Shown here in pieces: positions 24,440-33,451 of a stretch of 64,000 nucleotides of DNA (within the stretch, counting starts at the first letter, position 1; every line of letters begins with the position of its first letter). The DNA comes from Cryptomeria japonica. Lineage: Eukaryota; Streptophyta; Pinopsida; Cupressales; Cupressaceae. A program made the translations under genes and the position numbers. The notes below the pieces were generated by a model that saw only the letters and a list, made by a program, of their open reading frames with translations, ran no database searches and was not told the origin of the DNA. The stretch lies in contig NC_081408.1 of NCBI RefSeq assembly GCF_030272615.1, positions 605,979,673-606,043,672 of the forward strand. The letters run 5' to 3'.

Positions 24440-25215
24440 GTGTGTCAGGAGTAAAAAACATGTCAGATGGAACCTATAAAAAAGAGTTTGAGGGGTATGT
24501 CCTGTTCTTCAACCAAATATATTTGGCATATGTAAAGTCAGACTTGACAATGTTTGCCAGCATCCTCCGTTCTCGTCCTTAATTAGGAGCTTTGGAATAG
24601 GTACAAACATCCATCAAAGCTCAGTTACCACTGCCTTGGTAGACATGCATGCAAAATTTGGAACCACAGACAAGGCATGTCAACTGTTTGACATAATACC
24701 TCTAAGAGATGTCACCTGATGGAATGGAATGACTGCAGGATATGCACAAAACGGATTTGTTGAAAAGGCTTTAGAAACTTTCAGCCAAGTATAATTGGAA
24801 GTGTAAAGCCAAATTCCAGAACCTTTACCAAGATCCTCCCTGTGTTTGCTAGCATGGGAGAGCTTTGAAACACGGTATAGACATCCATCAGAGTATGATG
24901 GAAGAGGGATTTTCGATAGAAATGATAGTTTGAAATGCTCTTGTAGACAGGCACGCAACATGTGGAAGCATTAGACAAGGCACTTGCTTTGTTTGACAGA
25001 ATGCCTCTAAGAAATGTGAACTCATGGAATGCCATGATTGCAGGATATGCAAAAAAATGGATGATGTTTTTAAGGCTTTAAAAACTATCAAGCAAATGCG
25101 ATTGGCAGTTCTAAAGCCAAATTCCACAATTTTTACTAGCATCCTCTCTGTCTGTCCCAAAATGGGAGCTTTAGAACAGGATACGGACAACCATCAAAGC
25201 ATAAACGGAGGGGTT
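24440..25215 (+). pseudogene. PPR (pentatricopeptide repeat) pseudogene
   Basis: Broken plus-strand frames carry at least two units of the plant PLS-type PPR pattern: AKFGTTDKACQLFDIIPLRD followed by WNGMTAGYAQNGFVEKALET, and later MRLAVLKPNSTIFTSILSVC with PKMGALEQ. PPR proteins bind organelle RNA to direct editing, splicing or stability. Many stops and frameshifts are present and no start or targeting sequence is seen, so this is a dead fragment, probably from a duplicated or retroposed copy. Confidence 0.85.
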
Positions 25216-25276
25216 AGAACTGCCACAATCAACGGATGAATCTCTGACAAGAAACGATTACATTGCCTTTGACAAA

Positions 25277-25362
25277 GATAAAAACAAGAACAACAATGAG
25301 CTGGTATAAACCCTAGCGCGAGATAAAAACAAGAACGCCAATAAACTGGTATAATAAACCCT
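25277..25362. repeat. Tandem duplication with AAACCCTAG boxes
   Basis: Two units of about 42-45 bp begin GATAAAAACAAGAAC and end TAAACCCTAGCGCGAG. AAACCCTA is the plant telo-box word often found near promoters of growth-related genes; here it may simply be part of a repeat. Confidence 0.6.
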
Positions 25363-25644
25363 AGCGCGAGTACAGTCATGAGATTCGGGGAAAGAAACGG
25401 ACTTACACGACAAATCCACCCACCAACATGCTCCTCCGGAAGGCTTACAAATGAAATGTTTTTTCACCCCTCTGCCTTTTTTATTACCAGTATCACTCAA
25501 ATCCACGCCCTACACTCTCCCGCAAAAGTCCACCTCTCAACAGCATGCTAAACAAATCATTCCATTATCGCCAACTGTTCCTCTCAACCTTCAGTCTACC
25601 GTGATCCATCCCCAGGACTGAGCACTGGGAATCCTGTTTTCCCC

Positions 25645-25794
25645 AGCTATTCTGGCTCCAAAATGGTCAAATTGTATATCATGTTATTGACATGTTAGTC
25701 AATGTAACCGTTGTTTGTAAAATTTACAGCATAAAATTTGCGACTAACTTACATGTTATGCACATCGTACTGTCATTTTAGAACCAGAATAGCT
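25645..25794. mobile_element. MITE 1, 150 bp
   Basis: Terminal inverted repeats AGCTATTCTGGCTCCAAAAT and, at the other end, ATTTTAGAACCAGAATAGCT pair with only a few mismatches. The interior has GTTAGTCAATGTAACCGTT. There is no coding capacity, typical of a non-autonomous DNA transposon. I cannot assign the superfamily because the flanking target duplication is unclear. Confidence 0.75.
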
Positions 25795-25873
25795 GCATTT
25801 TGGGGCTGAAGCTATTCTCGCTCCAAGAACCAGAATAGCTGCATTTTGGGGCTGAAGCTATTCTAGCTCCAAA
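25782..25873. repeat. 46-bp tandem duplication at the MITE junction
   Basis: Two units begin AACCAGAATAGCTGCATTTT and end GCTCCAAG or GCTCCAAA. Each holds the right end of one MITE and the left end of the next, so terminal sequence has been duplicated between MITE 1 and MITE 2. Confidence 0.75.
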
Positions 25874-25995
25874 ACAGACCATTCGTACAGCATGATAGCG
25901 ACGTGTTAGTCAATTGCAGCCGTTTATTGAAAAATCGACAGTGTAAAATGCATGACTAAGTCAATCTGTACTGCCGTTTTGAAACTAGAATAGAT
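25856..25995. mobile_element. MITE 2, 140 bp, related to MITE 1
   Basis: Ends AGCTATTCTAGCTCCAAAAC and GTTTTGAAACTAGAATAGAT form imperfect inverted repeats. The interior GTTAGTCAATTGCAGCCGTT and GCATGACTAAGTCAA match the interior of MITE 1 in the same orientation. Confidence 0.7.
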
Positions 25996-28271
25996 GCGTC
26001 CATGTTTTGGCAACCCTCTTATTGAAAATGGTGCATTCTCTTGTCTTTATTTTGACACTTGTCTTGATTTTGGCACTCCTGCAAGTCTCCTGCAAAGCCA
26101 ATGACAGGCAGACAAAACACCTGGCACTAAAATAATCCCTATAAAATATACAACTTCCTCATGCTAGATAATCCATTACAAAATTATGTTACAAATCCAA
26201 CAATCTGATTGACTGAAAATAGGAAGATTAATCACCATTTAAGACACCTGCCTCAGGAAGATATCATGACAGTAAGTAAAAAAAACCTATTAGTGTGGAA
26301 TGAACAGTGTGAAAATAAGCTTTTGGGCAACATCTTTTGACATTCAAATGTGAAAACCGATACGGATGTTTCTTCAATAGATAAAGATATAAAATCACGT
26401 TGTATTAAAGCGGGGAAAAGAAGTCAGATAATGCGTTCTTGAGCCCACGTAGAGACAAAAACTAACACGAAAGGGATAGCAGCATTAAAAAATATTATAG
26501 TCTTAATTTGAAAAAAGCAAAAGAAAGGATAAGTAAACATAAGGGTTGCAGCCTCTAAGTGAACATGCTTTATGTATGGGATCGAACAAAATCCTATCCA
26601 ATCTCATATATAAGGAGAATGAGTATTTAAGGAACAACTAGAAAGAGTATGTTATATTTTACAATAAGAGACTCTATCATTTTAAAGAGTAGACAATGTT
26701 TAGATATTTATTATGTTAATATTGTTTAATGTTATGAATAAGATTTTAAAGATTTTTTATTTAATCTTTGGTAAGCACTGTCATTTCAGATGGAAGATTG
26801 ATTACTTGAGTCTTAAGTTCAATATTATCTTTCAACACCTCTTTTGTTGTCTTGATGACGATTGTAGAAAAAAACATGATCATTTCATTTGGTGTTGAGG
26901 AATTAAAAAAAAAAACTTTATATTTGATTATCTATATGTACATTAAAATACATTGATGAAAGGATTCTAATATTTCATTTTGTGAACAATGCAACTCTAA
27001 AAGTGTATATTTATAGCTTAGTTTTTTTGTTGAAATATAATAGGGAGTGAAATCATGATAGTATGTCAAATTTGTTATGCACGATTACAAATCTAGAATG
27101 TATGTTTAATAGTCTCTATTTTGTGGTAGAGTTCAAACACTTGATAGCTTGGGTAGTAAGGAAAGTAAGGCGGTCTCTTACAAAATATTGTAGTGTGTAA
27201 TCTTCCAATCTAGAAATTGATCCTTGGTCTTTTCTTTTGATTTTCAAATGGTAATTCACAAGTTAAACCACCCAAACTCAAATTGATTCACTCTTCATTT
27301 TGTATTAAGCCGCAATTGAATTTGAATTAGAGGGAGAATTTTTAAATAGATTGTATTGAGGTGGGGGTGGGGGAGTATATTTCAATATTATATCTTGGGG
27401 ACCATCTCCAATTTTTGAAAGAATGCATGAGATGGTTGTTGATAGTTATAGCTATAAAGCTAAGAGAATCTTATCTTGAACTTTATGAATGTCATTGGTA
27501 TGGGTGGCAAGTAATTTGTAATGCTCAAGTTGCATATAACTTTTACAAATTAAGGTTTAGAGTTCTCACATATCTATAAATTCCTTGTTTCTTTTTTTAA
27601 ATAGTTCATCTTGTTACATAAGATATTACTAAGGGCCAAATGTTGATTATTTAATCATATCATCCTAATCCATCATAATGATGATGAAGAGAAGCTTGAC
27701 CCATGACAAAATTTTTCTAAAGCAAATAAATCCAACAAAATAAAATCCTACTTAATCAACTTTCACACAATGAAAACACAAGATGATGCAAGCTTTAGGG
27801 GACAAATTAATAGTGAAAAAAGTAATCACAACCACCATATTCCATGCTTGGGTTAAGCATACAAAATCCTCACCTCCTTTAATAGAAGAAAAATTATGAA
27901 ACACTTAATTAAATTAAATGATAAATTATATATAAAAACTTAGAATATCATGACAATTTAGAAAATCAAGGGGCGTGAAAGCAAACAGAAAAAGATTTTT
28001 TTTTACTAATGATCAAGATAACTACCTACATACAACTCAATAAATAGGTTTCAAAACCTTTACAGAGTTAATTGACTAAGATTATATAAAATGTCAATTT
28101 ACAACAATAATAATAATAATAGGTTTCAATATGAAATAATAATTGAATTCTTTATCTTTCTTAGGAAGAAATCATTGAATTTATATGTGAAATTCCAATC
28201 TAAAGTCTATCCAAATCCCTTTGGTGAAAATATGTCCCTTAGTTCTAGTGGAAATATATACTTTTGAAATT
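25996..28271. other. Spacer without recognised genes
   Basis: AT-rich. A frame of 72 codons at 27,361-27,579 has no recognisable domain and is not called. An AAT microsatellite of about five units lies near 28,103-28,120. Confidence 0.5.
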
Positions 28272-28763
28272 TGTACTTTGGCGTCATCTCTTAGAAGCAG
28301 TTTTCTTATTTGTGATCCACGACAAGTCACCTCTCAACTATACTAAGTGGTCCACTTTAAGATTTTAATCAACTTAAAAATGCAACTCAAATGGATGTTC
28401 TAGATCAACATTATATTATTCACATTTTTCCAAGAGAAGTATCAATCACCAATATTAGGTGTCCAAATGGATCCAATCAATCAATTATAGGTAATCTAAG
28501 TCAATCTCTGTAGCCTTTCATATAGAGAAATCTAGTATCAAATTCTAATGAAAAAACTCTAAAAAATATTTTTTAACTTTTGGTCATTTTGATCTTTCAA
28601 CAATAAATAAAGTCATCATATATATTTCTAAACTATTTCAATAAGTAATTTATGAAAGAAAAATAATTGAACCAATTATATCCCTTTCATTTTTTACTTT
28701 TTTGATGAGATTGAATTTCTTTTTATAAATTTGTTTCTCTATATTAAGAGTTAAATTTATCTA
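28272..28763. repeat. Segment F, copy 1 (492 bp)
   Basis: Starts TGTACTTTGGCGTCATCTC and ends AATTTATCTA directly before the core LTR. It is repeated at 38,839-39,330 with one substitution that I could find. The ends could be mistaken for an extended LTR, but a related LTR at 47,298 starts where F ends (TGTAGTGTCATAAATTG versus TGTAACGTCATAAATTG), which favours F being outside the LTR proper. Confidence 0.8.
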
Positions 28764-29129
28764 TGTAACGTCATAAATTGTACGCACTTGCTAAAGCAGT
28801 ACAATTTAACACCTAGTTTAGCACCCGCCTTGGCGCAGTTGCATTTTGCATTGCATTTCCCCTTTAGCACTTAATTAATCAAATTAATTAGGTCTAAAGG
28901 TTCTATTTCATCATCTTCCACATCACAAAGTCGGGCCCTTTCATTAAAGCGTGCCCCTTTCATTTTATTCCTCCAATACATCACTTAATCAAAAACCCTA
29001 ATTAGGCCCTATTCTGAGCTTGGGGGCTTGATTTCGGGGGTCAAAACATCTCGAAATCACCTGTAACTTCGGGATTCTCTCTAAAATCATCATATCTGAC
29101 GGCCCTGAAAATTTGGTGAAAAGTTGTCA

Positions 29130-29159
29130 GGACCGTGGCGCCCGGAGTGCACACGGTCC
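29130..29159. promoter_or_regulatory. GC-rich inverted repeat in U3
   Basis: GGACCGTG (29,130-29,137) pairs perfectly with CACGGTCC (29,152-29,159) around a GCGCCCGG-containing loop. The 3' LTR copy has GGACTGTG, one change that keeps a G-U pair in RNA. Similar GGAC...GGTCC modules occur in the LTRs at 47.5 and 51.1 kb. Confidence 0.6.
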
Positions 29160-29905
29160 GAGACACTTTTCCCGAAATTTTAGGAGCACGATCCAATCAT
29201 AAAATAAATCTTAACCCCAAGAAATTGGCGGGATATTCAATCTCTAGGTCGGCCAAAAGACGAAATTGCGGCCTAGGGTTTCATACATAAGAGCTCTCTT
29301 TCTTCATTTGAAAGGATCGGATTTTTGTTTCCAGGAACCTCATATGCAGCGAAAGAGCAGATCTTTGAAGACTTCAACATCTTACAACATCCCTCTATCA
29401 AGCATTTATCAATTCCATTCATCCATTTAGGGCTTGGAAGACATTGAAGAACAATAGGAGATTACCGACTGAAGATTGGCTTGTACCTCTCCCTTGAGGG
29501 TTGGGTATGATTTCATGTTGTTTTCATGTCTTTGCATAAAGCTTCAATATATCCTTCATTCATGCTTTAGATCACTTTGCATCTTGATTTAGAGCATTTA
29601 CATTATCATTTACAAGCAATTAGGGTTTACTTTCTAGGTTGCTCTAGTTTGCTTTCTTGCATTTTAGGATCTTGCACACACACTAGGTCTGCACACACAA
29701 TACATTTTACAAAACAACTTGGCTATTCGTGGAGGTGGAAATCACCGAAGCGGGGGTTTGACTAAGGCAAAACCCTATAGAGCCGCCCATACCCCCTTTT
29801 TCAGATATAAGTGCAGGTTTCGGGACTCGGACGACGCCGCAGGATACAGATCCGGAGAGAACAGGTCGAGACAGCACTCTGTATCAAATTGCAGAGCAGA
29901 AGACT

Positions 29906-29994
29906 GGGATAGGGGCGCTGGGCGCCCTGGTCCTGCTAGGACAGGGGCGCTGGGCGCCCTGGTCCCTGGGACAGAGGCGCTGGGCGCCCTGGTC
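29906..29994. repeat. Three GGCGCTGGGCGCC palindromic units in the LTR
   Basis: Each unit reads GG(G)A(C/T)AGNGGCGCTGGGCGCC and then CTGGTCC, with a period of about 30 bp. In the 3' LTR (about 40,470-40,556) the first unit lacks 7 bp of the palindrome. Confidence 0.85.
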
Positions 29995-30417
29995 CTCCGG
30001 ACAGACAGCTTCCCGACAGTGTTTCAGAGTGCAGAACGACAGTTTCCGGTGCAGTTTTTAGGACAGTGGCGCCCGTGCCCCCGTCCCGCACATTTTCAGT
30101 CCGATTTTGACTCCGGGTACACATCTGCATTCTTATTTCATCCTTGTATTTACAGCTTTCCATTGTTTAAGTTCAATTCTGTAATCTTGTTGTTAGCTCA
30201 TACTTGCATTTTAGGGTTAGGAATTGAACTTGCATAATCTTACCTTTCAATTACAACAAAGGAATAGAAACCCTAATAGGTAGCCCGTGGCTCTCTCTTT
30301 CACAAAAAGAAGTAGCCAATTGTGCGATACCTCTAGGCTCTTTCGTATTCCGTAGTGTGTGACAAGAGGTAGGATTAGGGCATGATAACCTAGTCTCGCT
30401 TTTTCCCCCACACATTT

Positions 30418-30434
30418 TGGTGAACCCGATGTGA
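30418..30434 (+). promoter_or_regulatory. Primer-binding site of element 2
   Basis: TGGTGAACCCGATGTGA starts three bases after the LTR end and begins with TGG, the complement of the CCA end of a tRNA. I do not name the tRNA. Confidence 0.7.
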
Positions 30435-30580
30435 ATCTATCATTGCTTCTTCTTGCATTGCATCTATTAGATCTAGATCTAGATTTAGTGTGTTTTCATT
30501 TTCATTAAAAAAAAAAGAAAAAAAAAAGAGTGTGTTTCTTTGCATTGTGTGTTTAAATTTCATGCACTTTTTATTTCAAA

Positions 30581-33451
30581 ATGTCAGACTTTTATTTGCA
30601 AAATGTTCATGCTTATGATGATTATTATGAGTATAGCCAAGATGAATTAGATGAAGCTTTAGATGAGTTTTTGAACCCTAAAGATGCCAAACCTTCATTT
30701 TACCAAAAACTCATAAACCTTGTTACTATGCCATTTCGTTGTGATGAGAAAGATAAGTTGAATGAGTCCTCTCAAGGGTACATTCCTATCAACTCTTCCA
30801 CTGAATCTAGTAACATGGTTGTTTTCAATAATCCCCTCTATGAGGAGATGTCTCCTTTTGAATCAAAAGATAAACCTTTTAGTAGATATGATCATGCTTT
30901 GTTGGATGATGCTCTTGATGACTTTGTGGCTTTATCGAAATCTTTAAACAAGAACAAGACTTCTAAATTGGTTAACATGATAAACTTGAATGAGCATAAA
31001 AAGCCTCTCTTTGAAGTCCAAGGAGCTTATCCTTCTCCCACCTTTCAAAGTCCTAAAACACCTCTCCTTACTGTCCAAGGAGGGTATGATCATGATTCCT
31101 TTCGTACTCCGAATAAACCAATCATCACTGTGCAAGGAAGAAAACCTATAAGTCCTTATAATTATGCCAAGCAAATAACTAGAGAGAGTTATCATGCGGT
31201 TGCCCATACTTATCATACCAGAAATAATAGGCAACCTAGTCCTCCTCCTGTTATCCCAATTTCCCTTCCGAATCCTCAACCGATTCTTCCACAAGCTCCC
31301 CGTATTTCGCAAGTTCTTAGTAAGGAATATGATCTCATAGAACAACTTAAAGCTACCCCTGCTAAGATATCCCTTTGGGATTTGATTCAAACTTCTTCCG
31401 CTCATCATGGAATGTTACAAGATGCCTTGAAAGATTTGAATGTTCCTCCACCGAATACATCTAGTAATATAGCATCTTTGGTTAACTCTGTGATGAATCC
31501 TAAAGCTCAAATTGTGTTTACCCAAGATGAGTTGCCTACTAGTGAAATCCAACATCAATATGATCCCTTGATGATTGTGGTTATCATGAAAGACACTGCT
31601 ATAAGGCGAACACTAGTAGATAATGGCTCCGGTCTTAATGTGTGTAGCATTAATCTTTTGCATAAGATGAATGTGGATACATCCTTAATTGAACCGGATT
31701 CTCGTCCTATTCGAGGCTTTGATAATGTGGCTAAAACTTCATTAGGTACTATCACCTTACCCATCACAGTGGGGCCTGTTACTTTGCCTACACCTATCCA
31801 TGTTATGTCGGGAAATCTAACGTACAACTTGCTACTGGGGAGACCTTGGATTCATAGTATGCAAGCTGTCCCTTCTACATTGCATAGACAAGTTAAATTT
31901 ATTTATAACAATAAGACATATACCTTGATAGGTGATACTAATTTTCAAGCTTGTTTGCAAACATCTACTTCCAAGGGGGGTTCTTCTAAACCGTCCTCAT
32001 CTAGTGATGACTCTTTAAATAAGATACCTATCAGTGAATCCTCGCTCTCCGATGATCAAAATTCTTTGGATGAGTCTGGAGCTCTTGGAGAAGATTCTTC
32101 TCGACTTGAAACTACACATAAGAAGGATTTTGATCCTGGGAAGATCCTCGAAGAAGACGATTGGGGATCTCTTGATTTTAATCCCACCTTTGTAGGTGAA
32201 TATAAGGTTCCTTCTAGAGAACTTAAAGTTGAAAAGAGGGAAGAAGCTAAAAATCAATCAATCTTACCCGAACCTATGAGTAATAATTTTGTGGCCGCTT
32301 CTCAAACTTCTTCTCCTCACACCTCTAATTATGAAGAGTTTGATTCTTTGTCTTATGAAAAACCACCTTCTCTTCCTGAAATGGCTGATCGTTATGGTCG
32401 TGGTTTTCGCATTTTTGCTAAGCATGGGTATCATGGAAATGGTTGCGGTGCTCATGAACAAGGGATAAAAGTTCCTCTAGAGACTAATTTTCACAGTTAT
32501 GCCTTTGGACTTGTCTATAATCCCTGCAAGCGCACTAAAGCTTCTAAAAGACCATGCATTAGTGTTAATGTTATTTCTACCTCTCTATCAATGCAACACC
32601 CCGAGTACATTGATGGGGATCCTTCGTGTGCTTGTGCTTTTGACGTTTTCCCTACCGATGACGCTTTAGCTGAATTTTTAGGAGCATATGACACTCTTCC
32701 TCGTTATCATCACAATAGGGGACTCCCTTACTGTTTGAACACTGAAGCCTACTTTGGAAAAGAGACGGATAATGATGAGATTGTGAAAGAATTCCCTCAG
32801 CTAAAGGATACTCCTCAACAAAGCAATCTTCTCATAAGTGACACCGCTAATGTTAAGATGGATCTTTGCAATGAAGAGAAAGTTATTAAAATTGGAAAAT
32901 GTTTGGAGGGAGAGGAACAAAACCAATATGAAGATTTATTGCATGAATTCCCCGAGATCTTTGCTTGGACATACTCTGACATGCCTGGTATCGATCCTAA
33001 GATTGTTACTCATAACATTGTCTTAGTTCCTGATGCTAAGCCCGTGAAACAAAAGATTCGAAAAATGAATCCTAAGGTAGCTTTGCTTGTTAAGGCTGAG
33101 ATTGAAAAGTTATTGGAGGCTGGATTTATCCGCCCTATTGACTATTCCCCATGGATTTCAAATATTGTCACTGTGGCTAAACCAGATAACAAAATAAGAA
33201 TGTGTACCGACTTTCGGGATCTAAATAAGGCTTCTTTAAAAGATGATTTTCCTCTTCCAAACATTGATATGATAGTTGATTCTACGGCAGGACATGCCTT
33301 GTTATCCTTCATGGATGGTTTTTCAGGATACAATCAAATTTTTATTAACCCTCAAGATCAATTCAAAACCGCTTTCACTACTCCTTGGGGTACGTTTTGT
33401 TGGATAATGATGCCTTTTGGACTTAAAAATGCCGGTGCAACTTATCAATGA
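30581..33451 (+). CDS. Element 2 polyprotein, first part (gag-like N-terminus, protease, G-patch-like, RT fingers)
   Basis: 956 codons ending in TGA. Residues 1-240: acidic start (DDYYEYSQDELDEALDEF), then three 19-residue repeats with VQG and PL(L/I)T (about 141-188), then a proline-rich stretch; no capsid or zinc knuckle. About 255: YDLIEQLKATPAKISLWDL, the pre-protease motif. Protease: VDNGSGLNV with catalytic D at 347 and YNLLLGRPWI near 420. About 600-620: GYHGNGCGAHEQGI, a G-patch-like motif. RT: CTDFRDLNKA (about 875), SFMDGFSGYNQI (about 910, first catalytic D) and MPFGLKNAGATYQ (944-956). The stop falls between this and the YVDD motif. The ATG lies 147 bp after the primer-binding site. 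Confidence 0.85.
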   Translation: MSDFYLQNVHAYDDYYEYSQDELDEALDEFLNPKDAKPSFYQKLINLVTMPFRCDEKDKLNESSQGYIPINSSTESSNMVVFNNPLYEEMSPFESKDKPFSRYDHALLDDALDDFVALSKSLNKNKTSKLVNMINLNEHKKPLFEVQGAYPSPTFQSPKTPLLTVQGGYDHDSFRTPNKPIITVQGRKPISPYNYAKQITRESYHAVAHTYHTRNNRQPSPPPVIPISLPNPQPILPQAPRISQVLSKEYDLIEQLKATPAKISLWDLIQTSSAHHGMLQDALKDLNVPPPNTSSNIASLVNSVMNPKAQIVFTQDELPTSEIQHQYDPLMIVVIMKDTAIRRTLVDNGSGLNVCSINLLHKMNVDTSLIEPDSRPIRGFDNVAKTSLGTITLPITVGPVTLPTPIHVMSGNLTYNLLLGRPWIHSMQAVPSTLHRQVKFIYNNKTYTLIGDTNFQACLQTSTSKGGSSKPSSSSDDSLNKIPISESSLSDDQNSLDESGALGEDSSRLETTHKKDFDPGKILEEDDWGSLDFNPTFVGEYKVPSRELKVEKREEAKNQSILPEPMSNNFVAASQTSSPHTSNYEEFDSLSYEKPPSLPEMADRYGRGFRIFAKHGYHGNGCGAHEQGIKVPLETNFHSYAFGLVYNPCKRTKASKRPCISVNVISTSLSMQHPEYIDGDPSCACAFDVFPTDDALAEFLGAYDTLPRYHHNRGLPYCLNTEAYFGKETDNDEIVKEFPQLKDTPQQSNLLISDTANVKMDLCNEEKVIKIGKCLEGEEQNQYEDLLHEFPEIFAWTYSDMPGIDPKIVTHNIVLVPDAKPVKQKIRKMNPKVALLVKAEIEKLLEAGFIRPIDYSPWISNIVTVAKPDNKIRMCTDFRDLNKASLKDDFPLPNIDMIVDSTAGHALLSFMDGFSGYNQIFINPQDQFKTAFTTPWGTFCWIMMPFGLKNAGATYQ
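33449..33451 (+). other. In-frame TGA inside reverse transcriptase
   Basis: This single stop separates two long frames in the same phase. It lies between the MPFGLKNAGATYQ and YVDD motifs of RT. Its position in a conserved block, where a CpG-derived change is likely, points to mutation more than to designed readthrough. Confidence 0.8.

Larger units (their letters stand above)
28764..30414 (+). mobile_element. 5' LTR of element 2 (1,651 bp)
   Basis: Begins TGTAACGTCATAAATTG and ends CCCCCACACA, just before the primer-binding site. Matches 39,331-40,972. It contains a U3 hairpin (29,130-29,159), a weak TATA-like TACATAAG (about 29,285), a GC-rich triplicated module (29,906-29,994) and AATAAA-type words. 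Open frames at about 29,577-30,237 lie entirely in LTR sequence and have no domain, so they are not called genes. Confidence 0.85.

Noticed and set aside
27361-27579. Plus-strand frame of 72 codons
   Set aside because: No recognisable motif, neighbours or splice context; expected by chance in this much AT-rich DNA.
28272-28290. LTR start at TGTACTTTGGCG
   Set aside because: Both copies share it, but it has no flanking duplication and no polypurine tract, and a related LTR starts 492 bp further in, where ATCTA gives a duplication.
29577-30237. Open frames in the LTRs (also 40,224-40,795)
   Set aside because: They lie wholly inside both LTR copies, have no domain and change length with the 7-bp repeat indel.
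30944-32461. Minus-strand and other-frame ORFs across the polyprotein
   Set aside because: They overlap a long frame full of retroelement motifs and have no domain of their own.
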